NCBI RefSeq assembly: GCF_000001735.4
Contig: NC_003074.8
Location: forward strand, 21,273,261 to 21,337,260
Reading direction: 5' to 3'
From: Arabidopsis thaliana
Lineage: Eukaryota > Streptophyta > Magnoliopsida > Brassicales > Brassicaceae
DNA: 64,000 bases
Shown: positions 39,338 to 50,545 of the stretch, piece by piece
Numbering within the stretch: position 1 is the stretch's first letter
How the letters are laid out: every line of letters begins with the position of its first letter
Made by a program: the position numbers and the translations under genes
The notes under the pieces: model-generated
Seen by the model: only the letters and a program-made list of their open reading frames with translations
Told to the model about the DNA's origin: nothing
Databases searched by the model: none

Positions 39338-42300
39338 ATGGAGGAGGAATTGATACGAAGATCAGAACCGGAGTCTCTAGTCTCCGTCACTGTAGCTAGG
39401 TTCATGAGTACGCTTCTCTCAGCTCGCCCTAAAAAGCTACGAGAGTCTATTTCTCGTCTAACTCCTGATTCTCAAAAGGGTGTCTCAGGTAATAACTGTT
39501 TTCAATTTCAATTTTATCCTTAATCTGTGTTTATTTATGTTTACACATGCTCTTTTGGGGTTTATAATCTGTTTGTTTTCGTTAGGCTCTATCGATGAGG
39601 CACTCTGGTTTTTGGAAAAGTGCGTTATAGACGCTGCTGAGAGAGACGAAGCCATGAGTGAAATTCTTGTACCCATTATCGAACATGTAATATCTTAAAC
39701 CCTGTGAAAAGTTAAAACCTTGCTTGATTGTTGTAATGTCCGGTCTTTTATCTTGTATGTTCTTACGTGTTGGTTTCTCTACTTTTGTTGTTGTTTTTTA
39801 GACATTAAGGTTTAAGGATTCTAAGCATGGTAACCCAGCTATGATACTTCTAAATTGGCTATTTCAAGATGAAGTTCTCTTTCAAGCCGTTTCGAGAAAT
39901 CTTTCGAATATCATTTTGAGGAACGAGGACAGGTTTTTAGCGCTTGGATGGTGTTTACTTATCCGACGTCTTGTAGAATGTGAGGATACTGGGGATCAAG
40001 GTTTTTGGCATGGTGAGCATTATAATCATCTGGCTATCTCTATTGAAGGAAAGAAAACGCTCTCTTTACTTATGTACTTGTATAAATTTTTTTGTTGACA
40101 GGAATTAGGGAGAAACATTCTATGTTTGTGGAGATTGTTTCATCTTGTGTGCCTCACTTGTTGATGATTGTACGCAATGGAAGGTATAAAACTTCTTTGT
40201 CAATGGGTATAAATATCATCTCCTGCTCTCTATTTTTTGTTCTATATGGAGCAAGTTTGTACACTTACATACATAGTCATTTCCACTTTGTTCTGAGCTG
40301 TTGTTATTTTGTTTAGTATTTTACAAGATGGATATGAGGTGCCATCTCGTCTTTCTCTTTCTGCTGCTGATTGCTTGCTGTCAATTACTGGAGCCTTAGC
40401 AAAGAGGGATAATACTCTGATCAATAGACCAAAGTCACCAACCATTACGGGGTCTCATCAACCTGTTGCTTTGACACCTAATATTAGTGAGAAAAAAAAA
40501 AGGCCGACTTCTCTACCTGAAGACTCAAACATTGAGACAAATTGTATACTGTGGAACCACATGGAGGATCTGACACGCCTTGTACAATGTCTTTTTGCTG
40601 TATGTTCGCTGATCCATCTAAATATGCTTGAGCTGTGTTCTAAATTTTGAAGTGACGAAGTAATCCATGATTTGAGTCGAGTAATATTGACAAATGATTC
40701 CTTCCAGTGGAACAGAAAAACTCGACTACTGCATGCGAAGGGGTTAAGTCAAGTGCTGAAATGGTTAGAGGAGTTGAAAGAGCATCATGGTGGCTCCCAA
40801 AAGGAGGCAGGTCTCTGACTGATGCCGCCTTTCCTTGTTCATTTCCGTTTTCTGTTTCTGTTTTTGATTCTTGCTTTTCAAATTCATTGTTTAATACCTG
40901 GATTTCAGGCACAGAGGTATCTATGGGTGGAGCTCTACTGCTCTCTTCTTGTTGGAAGCATTACAGTGTCTTGCTCCACATGGAAGATCAAAAGTTCTCA
41001 AAGATTAGTAAGGAATTGTTGGAGCAATATTTGTCTGGTATTAAGGTTAGAAATTGTCGCCAATCTTTTTTGGTTTCAAAATTTTGTGATAGAGATAAAT
41101 ATTACATACAGTACCTATGGGTTTCTATTGTGTCCGTATCTGCAACTGCTGCATATGTCTAAGTCCTCTGAGTCTCTGACCCAATTTTGTCTAAGAATAA
41201 GTTTATGTCATCGCCATCTACAGTTTCTATTTTTTATTCTTTGTTAAAAAGATAGATATATCCAGTAACATTTAGTAGAGTCGCTTGATATTTGATGGGA
41301 ATGTATTTGCATGGTATATGTATTTGCTCTGGAGTCTTTTGTTTCACGCAGAAAATTTATATAAAATACACAGAGACAAGTTGTAGATGTTATATTGGTA
41401 AAGGGCTGCTTACTAGCTTTCTGTTTTAGTTAGTGTTGTTCAATTTGATTGGGTTTGTAAGAAGCTAATAGCATTAAAATTATAAGTTATGGAGTACTGT
41501 TTTAATGCTTCTCTAGCTTTCTGCTCTTTCTCTTATTATTAGTGTTTTCCTAATTGATTGGGTCATCAGGAAACTAATAATGATAAAAATGATGCAGTAT
41601 TATTCAGAAAGTTATCCTCAGGGATGTTCGGACACCAAGAATGGTGGTATAGAGACACAGAAGTTTTTCTTAAACTGTTTATGCCTTTTGTTGGGCCGCT
41701 TTGAGGGAAAGAAATTTGAGAGCATACTATCAGAGTATGGAATGAAGCTCGTGCCTATTCTTCTACATCAGGTATCTTTCGCTATTGTTTATTGAATAGG
41801 GGAGTGATGACACACTTTACCTGAAGTTCTCTTGTAGTTATATTGGTTGTTCTGCTAGTTATGCTAGAATTCATTTCTTATATTGGCTTTTATGACTTCC
41901 TGCTCAACTCATAATTTTGTTCTGCTCAATTGATTTTATGATTCTAACATATCGTGAGAAAATTAATCTTGAAGGGTTATATATATACACCCATGTGATC
42001 ATCTTAGTGCTTACATTCTTCCTTTGTATTCGAAGCTTCGCAGTAACAATGAAGAGATATCAGAAGGCGTTGTGGCTATATTTAAGGCAGTCTTCTTTAA
42101 ATTACAATCTCAGTCCGGAGACAGCTTCTCTGATACAATGTGCATGGACGTTGTGATACCATCACTGCTTCACCTTCTTGATGAAAGGGATGGCGCGGCC
42201 AAAGCTGTTAGTGTCCTGCTGGCAGACTATTGTTCCAAGTATGTCTATTCTCTTTCCTTTTGGTACTAAATCATGTTAGTAGCTTTCTAGTTACCAGTGA

Positions 42301-45300
42301 CGGTACCTAGTTTGTCTCTGACTTAAAGAAACATTCACCAGAAATGCAGGTAATAGCTGTCTCAGTGAAATTCTACAACGCCTTGCTTCTGGAACTACTG
42401 TGCAAAGGCTGAATTCTTTGGATGTGATATCAGAAGTAATCCTTATGTCAAAAGATTCATTTCCTTCTCATATACCCTGGTATGCAATCATTTATGTTTT
42501 TCGTCCCAATTTTCTATTTCTAGCTTTTCTGTATCTTCTTTATTTGCATTCTCATCCCCTCAGAAGTCAGAATCATTTTCTGCTCTTATTTCAGGAAAGA
42601 GATTGCGGACTGCTTGTTAAAGTGCCTTGATGACGAGGAAACATGTATCTGTAAACAAACTTCAGAGTTGCTGAAGTCAATCGGTTGGTCTTCTTTTAGC
42701 CTTTATCCGCTATTCATTTGGAAGCTTTTGTTTGTGGCCATTATTAATTTCTGGTATTGGCAGTCTTATGTCTCTTATGACCTCTAAATATGGCCTTTCT
42801 TCATTTGATAAGATGAATTTTGCTGATAATAATCAGTGTTTTGTTAAAAGGAGGATTTCTGTTAATTATTCATTATTCAGATGAGAAAAACTTATAAAGA
42901 TCCAATTTATGGGGTCCAAAACTTGTTATTCCATATTGCAATGGCAGTTATAGTTCATATTGGATAACATTTATTTTCTGCTTTCCTATATAATGAAGCC
43001 AATCAACTGAATGATTTTTGTTATCGTTTTTTCTTCCAGAGCCATCATTTGTGCTACCGAATTTAGTAAACCTCATTTATGCACCCAATGGAAAAGTACA
43101 ATCATCAGCTACAGAAACCTTGCTTGGGGTCCTGAAACACCATAAGGAGGATTTTGATGTTATATGTATGTTGCTGACCAGTCTTAGGTATCGTGCTCTG
43201 TCTCTTTTTCTCCTTTCCCCATTGTATACATAGTTGTTTGTTTATTCCCATTTACCCTAAGTGAGATGTGAGAATACACTGGATTCTTAGGTCAAGTTTG
43301 TAAAAGTAAACTTACGAATGCTCATACGTGAAAATATTGACCTGACTACCTGGTTTGGTTTTTAATTTTGGTTTTGCATTGTATCAAGCTAATATTGAAA
43401 AAGGCTTTCTGCTTTTGATCTCCACTTTTCTCTTGTAGTAATATCCAAGCTTTGGATACTGCAGAAAGTAATGGACATTCCACTGAAGGTATTTGGCTTC
43501 TTATTTCATTACCATAGGCTACATGCGATACAGAATCTGTGTTAAAATTTGTCTTATATATGTACAATCCGAACGTATTATATAAAATTATTACAACACT
43601 TCAAATTTAAGCTGGATAAGAAATAAAATTACTGGAATGTGAAACTTAAACGATGTGAAATATGAACTAGTCTGGCTGAATTACATAGCGGACACTATCA
43701 AGTTATTCTTGGTCAAGGCATGCTCATCATCTTCTTGTACTGTTACAGGTTTAACTTTTGACAGTGATCGAGTGCTAAAGCTGATCCCAGAGTGGGCTAG
43801 AAGTGTAAGTACAAGAATACGTCATGCTTGCTTTGCTATCTTTGAAATCAATCCATTTTTGTTTCTAAAGTGCATGTATAGGCACCATTTACGAACTGTT
43901 GGTGCACTACTGAATAGAAAATGGTAACTGAACTATTAACTCTGAACCTTCAACACAAACTTTTTCAGGCATTGGTTGTCCCTTTTTTCCCTTCCAGTAC
44001 TATTTCCTTTTATCTAATTGTTTTCTTGTGTATGTGCTGGGAAACTCTTCGCATGGGAATGACCAAAGTGACCAAAGCTTGTGCCAGCTATAATTAGGCA
44101 ATTAGAATATATTTCTGCCTGTTGACTGAAATCAAATTCTTACAGGTACAAAACTGGAACTCACTGATCGGACCTTTGCTTGACAAGATGTTCTTGGAGC
44201 CATCCAATGCCATCATGGTTAGGTTTCTTAGTTGCATCAGTGAATCTTTGGCAGATACGTCGGACTTGGTCCTTCCGCATGTACTTTCACATATGAAGAA
44301 GCAAAACAAGTAAGTACAATACGTACCATAATTGTGATTTCTGTGGTAAGAAAAACTTTCAACGACTCCCAAAGATAAAACAATATTGATTATCTATAAT
44401 GTCAATTCTAATTTAGGGTGGATGCGAGCTTCATATCCAGATCTGATACTAAAAGTTCAGTTGACAAAACTAAATCGGAGAAATCTCTATTTGACCACCT
44501 TTGCCCACTGCTTATATTAAGACTGCTTCCCCAAAGAGTGTTTGATGATATTGATTCTTCTACAATTTATGGTAAATTCCTCAGCGGGGACTCTGTGAAT
44601 GGTAAGTATGCTTATGCCTTTGGTTTTCTTTTCCTGATAAGAGAGGATTGGATATTTATCATAAGGTCGTTTGATCCTTATTCTCAATTAGATTCAACGC
44701 TTTAGCTATATTTTCCTAAGCGGCATGATCAAGAGTAGATACTGACAATCTTAGACTTGATTCACTACATCTATTTCTTGTCATGTGTTACTTATCAGAC
44801 TACCAAGACATCAAGTTTGAGGATTGTCAATGCATTGCTACTTTCATTTTGGAAAGGTTATTTTACTCTCAGTGATCATCAAATACAATCTACCCTAATA
44901 CTTATTTTATATCTAGCGAACTAACTCTAGTAATACAGGGCATTTTCTAAGTTTGAATTTGAAGAAGTTCGGAAACTCTCTGCTGAGTTATGTGGACGTC
45001 TCCATCCCCAGGTGCTAATTGACTACCTTCCTTGCTCTTGTATTGTTGGTCAATCTTGTCTAAATGTTTATATATGTTTTAAGCCTTTGTTTCAAAGTAA
45101 ATTTTATATACCAAGAAACAATGGTAGATTCTCCTTAATAAGTTTTCTGTCAAGTTCACTGCTATCTTCATGCGAAAGCAAAGCACATGCAAAATTTTCT
45201 CCCGTCATAACTAGGTTCTGTTAGTATGGAGAAGGGCTTGGTGCATTTTCTTATATCTGAAATTTTCTAAATGCCTACTTCAGTTTTACTTATACAACAG

Positions 45301-46845
45301 TCTAGCCTACTCTTCATCATCCAAATTTGTAATATGTCGGCACTTTTACTCAACAGGTGCTATTTCCAACTGTTTTATTGCAACTCGAAAAGGCCACAGA
45401 GATACAAGACAGCCTCAAGATTAAAGCTTGCCTATTTTCTATATGCACATCTCTTATGGTAATATATTTAATTTTTCGTGTCCTTAATGAACATATTCTG
45501 TGATCCCTGTTGTCACTTGTTCGATGCACTATCAATTGGATTAGTTTTGTAAATTACAAGTTTTCCGTCACTTGCAGGTCCGAGGCTGGGAGTCTCTCTC
45601 ACACAGAGTAACACCTAAGATCAGGAAAGTCCTGGAAAATATTTTGTTATGGCCTTCTGTTGAAGATGAAAGTAAGACACCGGCTAGTGGCTATTGATTT
45701 ATATCTCAAGCTCTGTTACCTTTCACTTCCTCACTTCATGGCTGTTATTTTTCCTTACAGTTTCCAAAGTACAACATGGGTGCATTGATTGTCTGGCACT
45801 GATGATATGTGCTGAACTGCAACATCTTAAATCTTCAAAAACATCTGGAGGAGAAAAAATACGTTCAACAGGGAAGGACACATCTGGTTAGTATTGATGT
45901 TGTCTAACAATAGCTTTTCCAGACTTGTGTATACATTGTATCCTGATCTTTAGGTGTTGATGCGTCAGGTTATTCTGTCCTAGATTACACTATCCATTGT
46001 TTAATAGAAGACCGAAGTAACTGCTCGTCTATCCCAAAGCTGAGTACTGATATCCTAACTTGTGAAAATCCTCTTCCTATTCCATTTCGTCTATGCATGG
46101 CAAATGTTATCATCAGTGCTTGTCAAAAAAACCCTGAGTCTTCCAAGAAGACTTTTGCCCGAAAAGCTCTTCCGCCTCTTATTCATTCCCTCAAGGTACT
46201 TTTTGACTGCTTACACTCATTTCGGATTTGGCTAAATTTGTTTGCATTTTGTTTAGTTTTCAACAAAATTCCTTAATTTTGTGCAGGTCATATCTGTACC
46301 GGAGGTCCGTGCAGCTTGTATCCAGGTCTTATTCTCGGCCACATATCATCTGAAGTCCACACTTCTTCCGGTTTCATCTGATCTGCTGAAGCTTTCCCTG
46401 AGATTTCTTGAACAAGGATCCGAAAAGGTACCAGAAATCTATTAAACTTATTTCTAACATGTATACAATGGTATGGAAGTAGACAAAGAGCTTCACATTA
46501 AGACATGAAACTTCCTTTCTCAAGTGACTACTGTCGACATTTCTGAATCCCACAATCCATATCCGAAACTGTCTGCATCTATCCACATCTGAACTCGAAT
46601 ATTTATGACTGCCTTGAATTTAAGGTTATGCGGAAGTCAAACATTATTCTCTTGTTGCGTAGGAAAAGCTGGCTGGCGCAAAACTAATGGCATCACTGAT
46701 GGCGAGTGAAGACGTGATACTGGAAAACATTTCAGAGGGATTGCTCGAAGCAAGATCAGTTCTGTCCAAAGCATCTTTGTCAGACCCTTCTCGAGACGTA
46801 CGTGAAGTCTGCGCTAAGCTATTGGCATGCATAACGCCGTTGTAA
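39338..46845 (+). CDS. Large ARM-repeat-like helical protein, 1097 aa, 24 exons
   Basis: Exons: 39338-39488, 39586-39686, 39802-40012, 40102-40183, 40317-40599, 40708-40810, 40909-41045, 41598-41771, 42036-42238, 42342-42479, 42595-42683, 43040-43187, 43439-43488, 43749-43804, 44146-44309, 44417-44601, 44799-44856, 44939-45011, 45357-45458, 45578-45671, 45761-45886, 45954-46195, 46287-46427, 46663-46845. Every junction keeps phase, and the sum is 1097 codons. The protein is a chain of amphipathic helix pairs rich in Leu and Cys (for example VIPSLLHLLDERDGAAKAVSVLL), as in ARM/HEAT repeats, with no signal peptide or catalytic motif. ARM/HEAT proteins are scaffolds; the partner is unknown. It matches my recollection of AT3G57570, an uncharacterised ARM-repeat protein. 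The start is the first ATG in frame after a CT/GA-rich leader. Confidence 0.9.
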
Positions 46846-47539
46846 AGCCATTTGTTCTTCTTCTTCTTCTTCTTTTTTGCCACTTTTGGTTTGTTCTCGC
46901 GTGCCAATGAAGTCGGTATGTAGATATGTTGTAGCAAACGATGGCCTAACTATAATCTTATGTAATATGCAAAGACCAAATACGTTTTAGTAACCAGTTA
47001 TGGTGAACCTGCAGCTACCATTTTGTGTTTTCTGAAACTAAGTCTTGACTTTTTTTAATTTGGGAAAGATCAGATTAGAAACTCAAATCAACACCAGTCC
47101 ACTCTCTAGGTTAGCAAAATACTCATACCTGTTCTGCTGCGCTTGTTCTTCACAGATGGATCCGAGTTGCAGAGACCTCAACCTGATGATGGTAACAAGG
47201 CAAAAAATGTGCTAGAGAGAGACAGCATCAAACTCTACAATTATGTATGTTTTATTGATTTAGAACTGAAGAGATGGAATTATATATGAAAACTAGATTA
47301 ACCAAAGATAGTCAAGAGGTACGTACGATTTTACGAGTGCTAGATTTGACTCGCACAGACTTTTACCAACGCCTATAATACTACTATTAACTAAAGAACA
47401 TAAACGCATAGATGACATGCCCTATGGCTTTTTTCTTATTCCTTGCCTCATCGTTTTACTCTCTTATAATCTTCTCTTCTTCTTATGTCTTCATCTTCAC
47501 TGATGTATCTTTCATTTCTTCTCCCTACTCACACCATCA
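46846..47539. other. 3' flanks of two converging genes
   Basis: This contains the 3' UTR of the ARM-repeat gene and of the F-box gene. A segment from about 46871 to 47025 is the first of three related copies in the window (others at about 56457 and 58295). Confidence 0.65.
46871..47025. repeat. Flanking repeat copy 1 (3' UTR of the ARM gene)
   Basis: Begins TGGTTTGTTCTCGCGTGCCAA and includes ATGCAAAGACCAAATACGTTT and AGCTACC. Copies 2 (about 56459-56600) and 3 (about 58295-58440) follow the same order of words, and separate the F-box units. See the findings. Confidence 0.7.
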
Positions 47540-48766
47540 TCATACCACTTCCCCGATGTTTTCAGGCTGCACTAACTTTTGACAGCAGGGGCAGAGACTC
47601 TTGACATGAGAAATGCTTGACTTGAGTTGCTTCGCATCGTTTAGACTAAGATCCTCTACATAGTCAACATAGGCAAAAACTTCACCACGATTCTCAACCT
47701 CTTCAAGCTTAGCTCCAAAGCCTTGGATTTCAACAGTTTGCAGAGTTTTCTTTTCGGGATTGAAGTAGAACACATAGTACGGTTTACATGTATACTTCAT
47801 ACACAAGACAATATCCCCAGTAGCAGTCACTCCAGCAACTGAAAATTCGCAGGAAGCAAGGACTTCATTCTCAGGCAGAGTGTAGACATACTTCACCCAT
47901 TCCAGTTTCTCAACATCCTCTAGAACCCACAGACACAACTCAACGGTACGTCTTCCACCAGCGTCAACACAGTTGCAATCAGTCACACCTAATTTACCCA
48001 TATAGTTGACCAAACTCAATCTAGTAGGATCCTTTAGACGATCATTAAAGCGGGCAGCGTCAATAAACTTGAACTCCTCAGAACTAACATCAAAGCGAAC
48101 TATCAAAAACGTCAATCCAAAAACTGTTTCAACTAAGACAGTTTTAGCTAAGTAATACAAAACCCCATTAATGCATATCCCTTGATTCGAAGAACAACGC
48201 TCATACAGAGGACAAGGGATATTCTTTTCCCTCCACTTGAGTTCTCCAGATCCTAATGTTAGAATGAAATGAGTATCAAAAGCCTTGAATCGCTTATCAA
48301 CGGGATCAAACACTAAAAAGCCTCGAGACCTTCTGTCCTTCATGATCACAGGTAAGCCCGTATACATTCCGGTGATAGGGTTACAAATCACAATCGTCTC
48401 AGTATCAACGATATGCACAGCAGGAAAATAGAGCAAACCTGAGGCATAGCTACAAATGTAGTGGCTAACATCTCCTGAGAACTTGCTATGAAACTCTAAA
48501 TGAGCTGATTTCTCATACCGATTCTGTGACTGAGGCGATGAGAAAAATTGCCACTCATTACATTTGTATCGTTCAACAGCAAACAAGAGACGTGGACGAT
48601 TCGAGGATCTGCTCAGGAACAGCTTGGTGAAATCAGTACTGCGAAGTATAGACGCCCACTGCTTGGACAGTGTACGAAACCTAGCCACTGACTTCGAAGG
48701 CAATCTCGCGAAGATCTCGCGAATGAGATCAGTTGGGAGTGATACATTCATTTTTCCTCTATCCAT
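47540..48766 (-). CDS. F-box protein with F-box-associated domain, 408 aa
   Basis: Single exon from ATG 48766. The F-box lies at about residues 9-50 ([28 protein letters not shown]), the region that binds SKP1/ASK proteins to form an SCF ubiquitin ligase. The rest is the F-box-associated (FBA_3-type) beta-rich domain ([54 protein letters not shown]) that recognises the unknown target. The C-terminus carries CPCC, a Cys pair seen in relatives. The frame is intact. It forms a tandem pair with the gene at 56922-58136. Its upstream DNA is cut at 48899 by the LINE, so only about 130 bp of native leader remain. By order it would be AT3G57580. Confidence 0.92.
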
Positions 48767-48880
48767 CGGATTCGCCTGAGTTCGTGATTGTTCCGCCGGA
48801 GAAAGAAAGGGTTTGGGGCTACGACGACGACAGGTTGGAATTTGTGACTGTTTATTTTGTTCTTTCTAAATTCGTCCGGT

Positions 48881-48898
48881 AAACGAAAGAAATAGACA
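48881..48898. repeat. Left target-site duplication of the LINE
   Basis: AAACGAAAGAAATAGACA, identical over 18 bp to 56372-56389 at the other end of the element. The leading A residues may be shared with the poly(A) tail. Confidence 0.9.
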
Positions 48899-48966
48899 TA
48901 CTTTATAGATTGTGTATGTGAGTCTGTTGGAAAAAAACGCAGAGTTCTCTTTCATAGCAGCTCATT

Positions 48967-49042
48967 CAGAAAGATAAGTTTCGCCGATCTCTTGCCGTCC
49001 CAATCAGAAAGATAAGATTCGCCGATCTCTTGCCGTCCCAAT
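48967..49042 (+). repeat. 38-bp tandem repeat in the LINE 5' UTR
   Basis: Two adjacent 38-bp units (48967-49004 and 49005-49042) starting CAGAAAGATAAG and ending GCCGTCCCAAT; they differ at one position (TTTCGCC versus ATTCGCC). Tandem 5' repeats in L1 elements often act as promoter monomers. Confidence 0.85.
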
Positions 49043-49303
49043 CCACTTGGGGTTAAAAACTTCTCCCTCTACACTAGTTCTGTCTGGGATAGAGTGGATC
49101 CACAGTCCGAAGATTTCTCCGTGTTCTGTCGGCTTTGTTGCTAGTCAAGGTTGTTTCGTGGTTTCATCCGTTTTTCTTCTTTGTAGAAGTTTGTTTTCAG
49201 AGTAGTTCAGTTCTATCAAGCTGTGGTGTAGTCTGTCAGTTCAGTTGGTTTTCTCGAAGTGGTTCTTCTTAGAAAAGGTCAGGGTCTTGCTCATTTGTGT
49301 ATC

Positions 49304-50545
49304 ATGAATCTGGATTTGGATAAAGCCATACAAGAATTGTCCATCATGGAGGATGTTCCTCTGATTCTGCCTAATCAAGAAAAATTTTGCTCAATAGAAA
49401 GGAATAACTGCAGTCTTTTAGGAAGATTTCTGAACCCTTCTCATCAAAGGATGTCTAATTGGATATTGGACATGCCCAGAATCTGGAGACTTTACTCAAG
49501 GGTTCGAGGTGTTGCGCTTTCACAAGAAAGATTTCAGTTTCTTTTTAAATCGGAAGATGATTTACTTGAAATTTTAAAAACTGGAGTTTGGACTCAAGAT
49601 GAATGGTGTGTGATAATGGATCGATGGGTGGAGAAACCAAAAGAGGATTATCTGATGTTTCTTCCTGTTTGGATTCGATTGCGGAATATTCCTGTCAACT
49701 ATTACACATCTGATACGATTAAGGAGATTGCGTCTTGTGTTGGTAAGGTTTTAAAAGTGGAATTAGACTTAGAAAAGTCTCAAGCTCAGGATTATGTCAG
49801 AGTTCAGGTACTGTTTGATGTTCGAAATCCTTTACGAAATTGTAAAGAGGTTCTGATTCCAACTGGTGAGGTTGTCTCAGTTACTTTTGATTATGAAAGA
49901 ATCAGGAAGAGGTGTTTTCTTTGCCAACGTCTGACTCATGAGAAAGGTGATTGTCCGTTTTCTCAGCAAAGAAATAAATCAAATTTTGAAAAAATTATCA
50001 GAGATGCAGGTTTAAAGACAGGAGAATTAGTTTCAGAAACTAGACCCAAGATTCTATCTCTTCCGTCTCCCTCTATGGTTCCTGTTGGAAGTAATGAAAA
50101 TAGGGATTTGTTTAACTGGCAGAGAGAGAAGGATGCTCAGGATTCTTCTCCTTATCCAGCCTCTCCTGCTCCTTTGAATGAGTTATCTAAGGAATTACAG
50201 AGAGGTCTTTTTCCATTCAAAGCTAAACTAAGGAAGAGTCATGAATCTGAAGCTTTGTCTGGATTTTTGGAAATGGATTTATCTTCTGATCCTAAAACTA
50301 CTTTAGAGGAAGCAAGTTCGTCAGGGTTAAGTATTAGGCAGAAAAATCCAAGAAAAAGGAAAGTTTACACTTTGAGAAAGAAGTCACTTGGTAGAGAAGA
50401 CTTAAATCTTCCGGATGCAAATTTCATCGTTCAAGGTGACACAGATGCTAAAAGAAGAAATCAAGCTGTTGGTTCTGGGATTTCTCAAGATAATAAGGGT
50501 GTGGACTCTACGGTGGTTCCTTGTGAACTGCCGCAGTATCAATAG
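49304..50545 (+). CDS. LINE ORF1: DUF4283 / CCHC zinc-knuckle RNA-binding protein, 413 aa
   Basis: The first ATG of the frame is at 49304. Residues about 35-185 match the DUF4283 layout of plant LINE ORF1 proteins (CSLLGRFLNP, RFQFLFKSEDDLLEIL, LMFLPVWIRLRNIPVNYYT, VGKVLKVELDLE). A CCHC knuckle follows, C204-x2-C207-x4-H212-x4-C217. The tail is Ser/Lys-rich and basic. ORF1 proteins coat the LINE RNA and deliver it to the nucleus as ribonucleoprotein. It ends at TAG 50543-50545, directly followed in the same frame by the ORF2 endonuclease. An alternative upstream start would need a GTG codon and is rejected. Confidence 0.9.
   Translation: MNLDLDKAIQELSIMEDVPLILPNQEKFCSIERNNCSLLGRFLNPSHQRMSNWILDMPRIWRLYSRVRGVALSQERFQFLFKSEDDLLEILKTGVWTQDEWCVIMDRWVEKPKEDYLMFLPVWIRLRNIPVNYYTSDTIKEIASCVGKVLKVELDLEKSQAQDYVRVQVLFDVRNPLRNCKEVLIPTGEVVSVTFDYERIRKRCFLCQRLTHEKGDCPFSQQRNKSNFEKIIRDAGLKTGELVSETRPKILSLPSPSMVPVGSNENRDLFNWQREKDAQDSSPYPASPAPLNELSKELQRGLFPFKAKLRKSHESEALSGFLEMDLSSDPKTTLEEASSSGLSIRQKNPRKRKVYTLRKKSLGREDLNLPDANFIVQGDTDAKRRNQAVGSGISQDNKGVDSTVVPCELPQYQ

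Noticed and set aside
49259..49303. A longer LINE ORF1 starting at 49259
   Set aside because: The codon is GTG. The first ATG in the frame is 49304.
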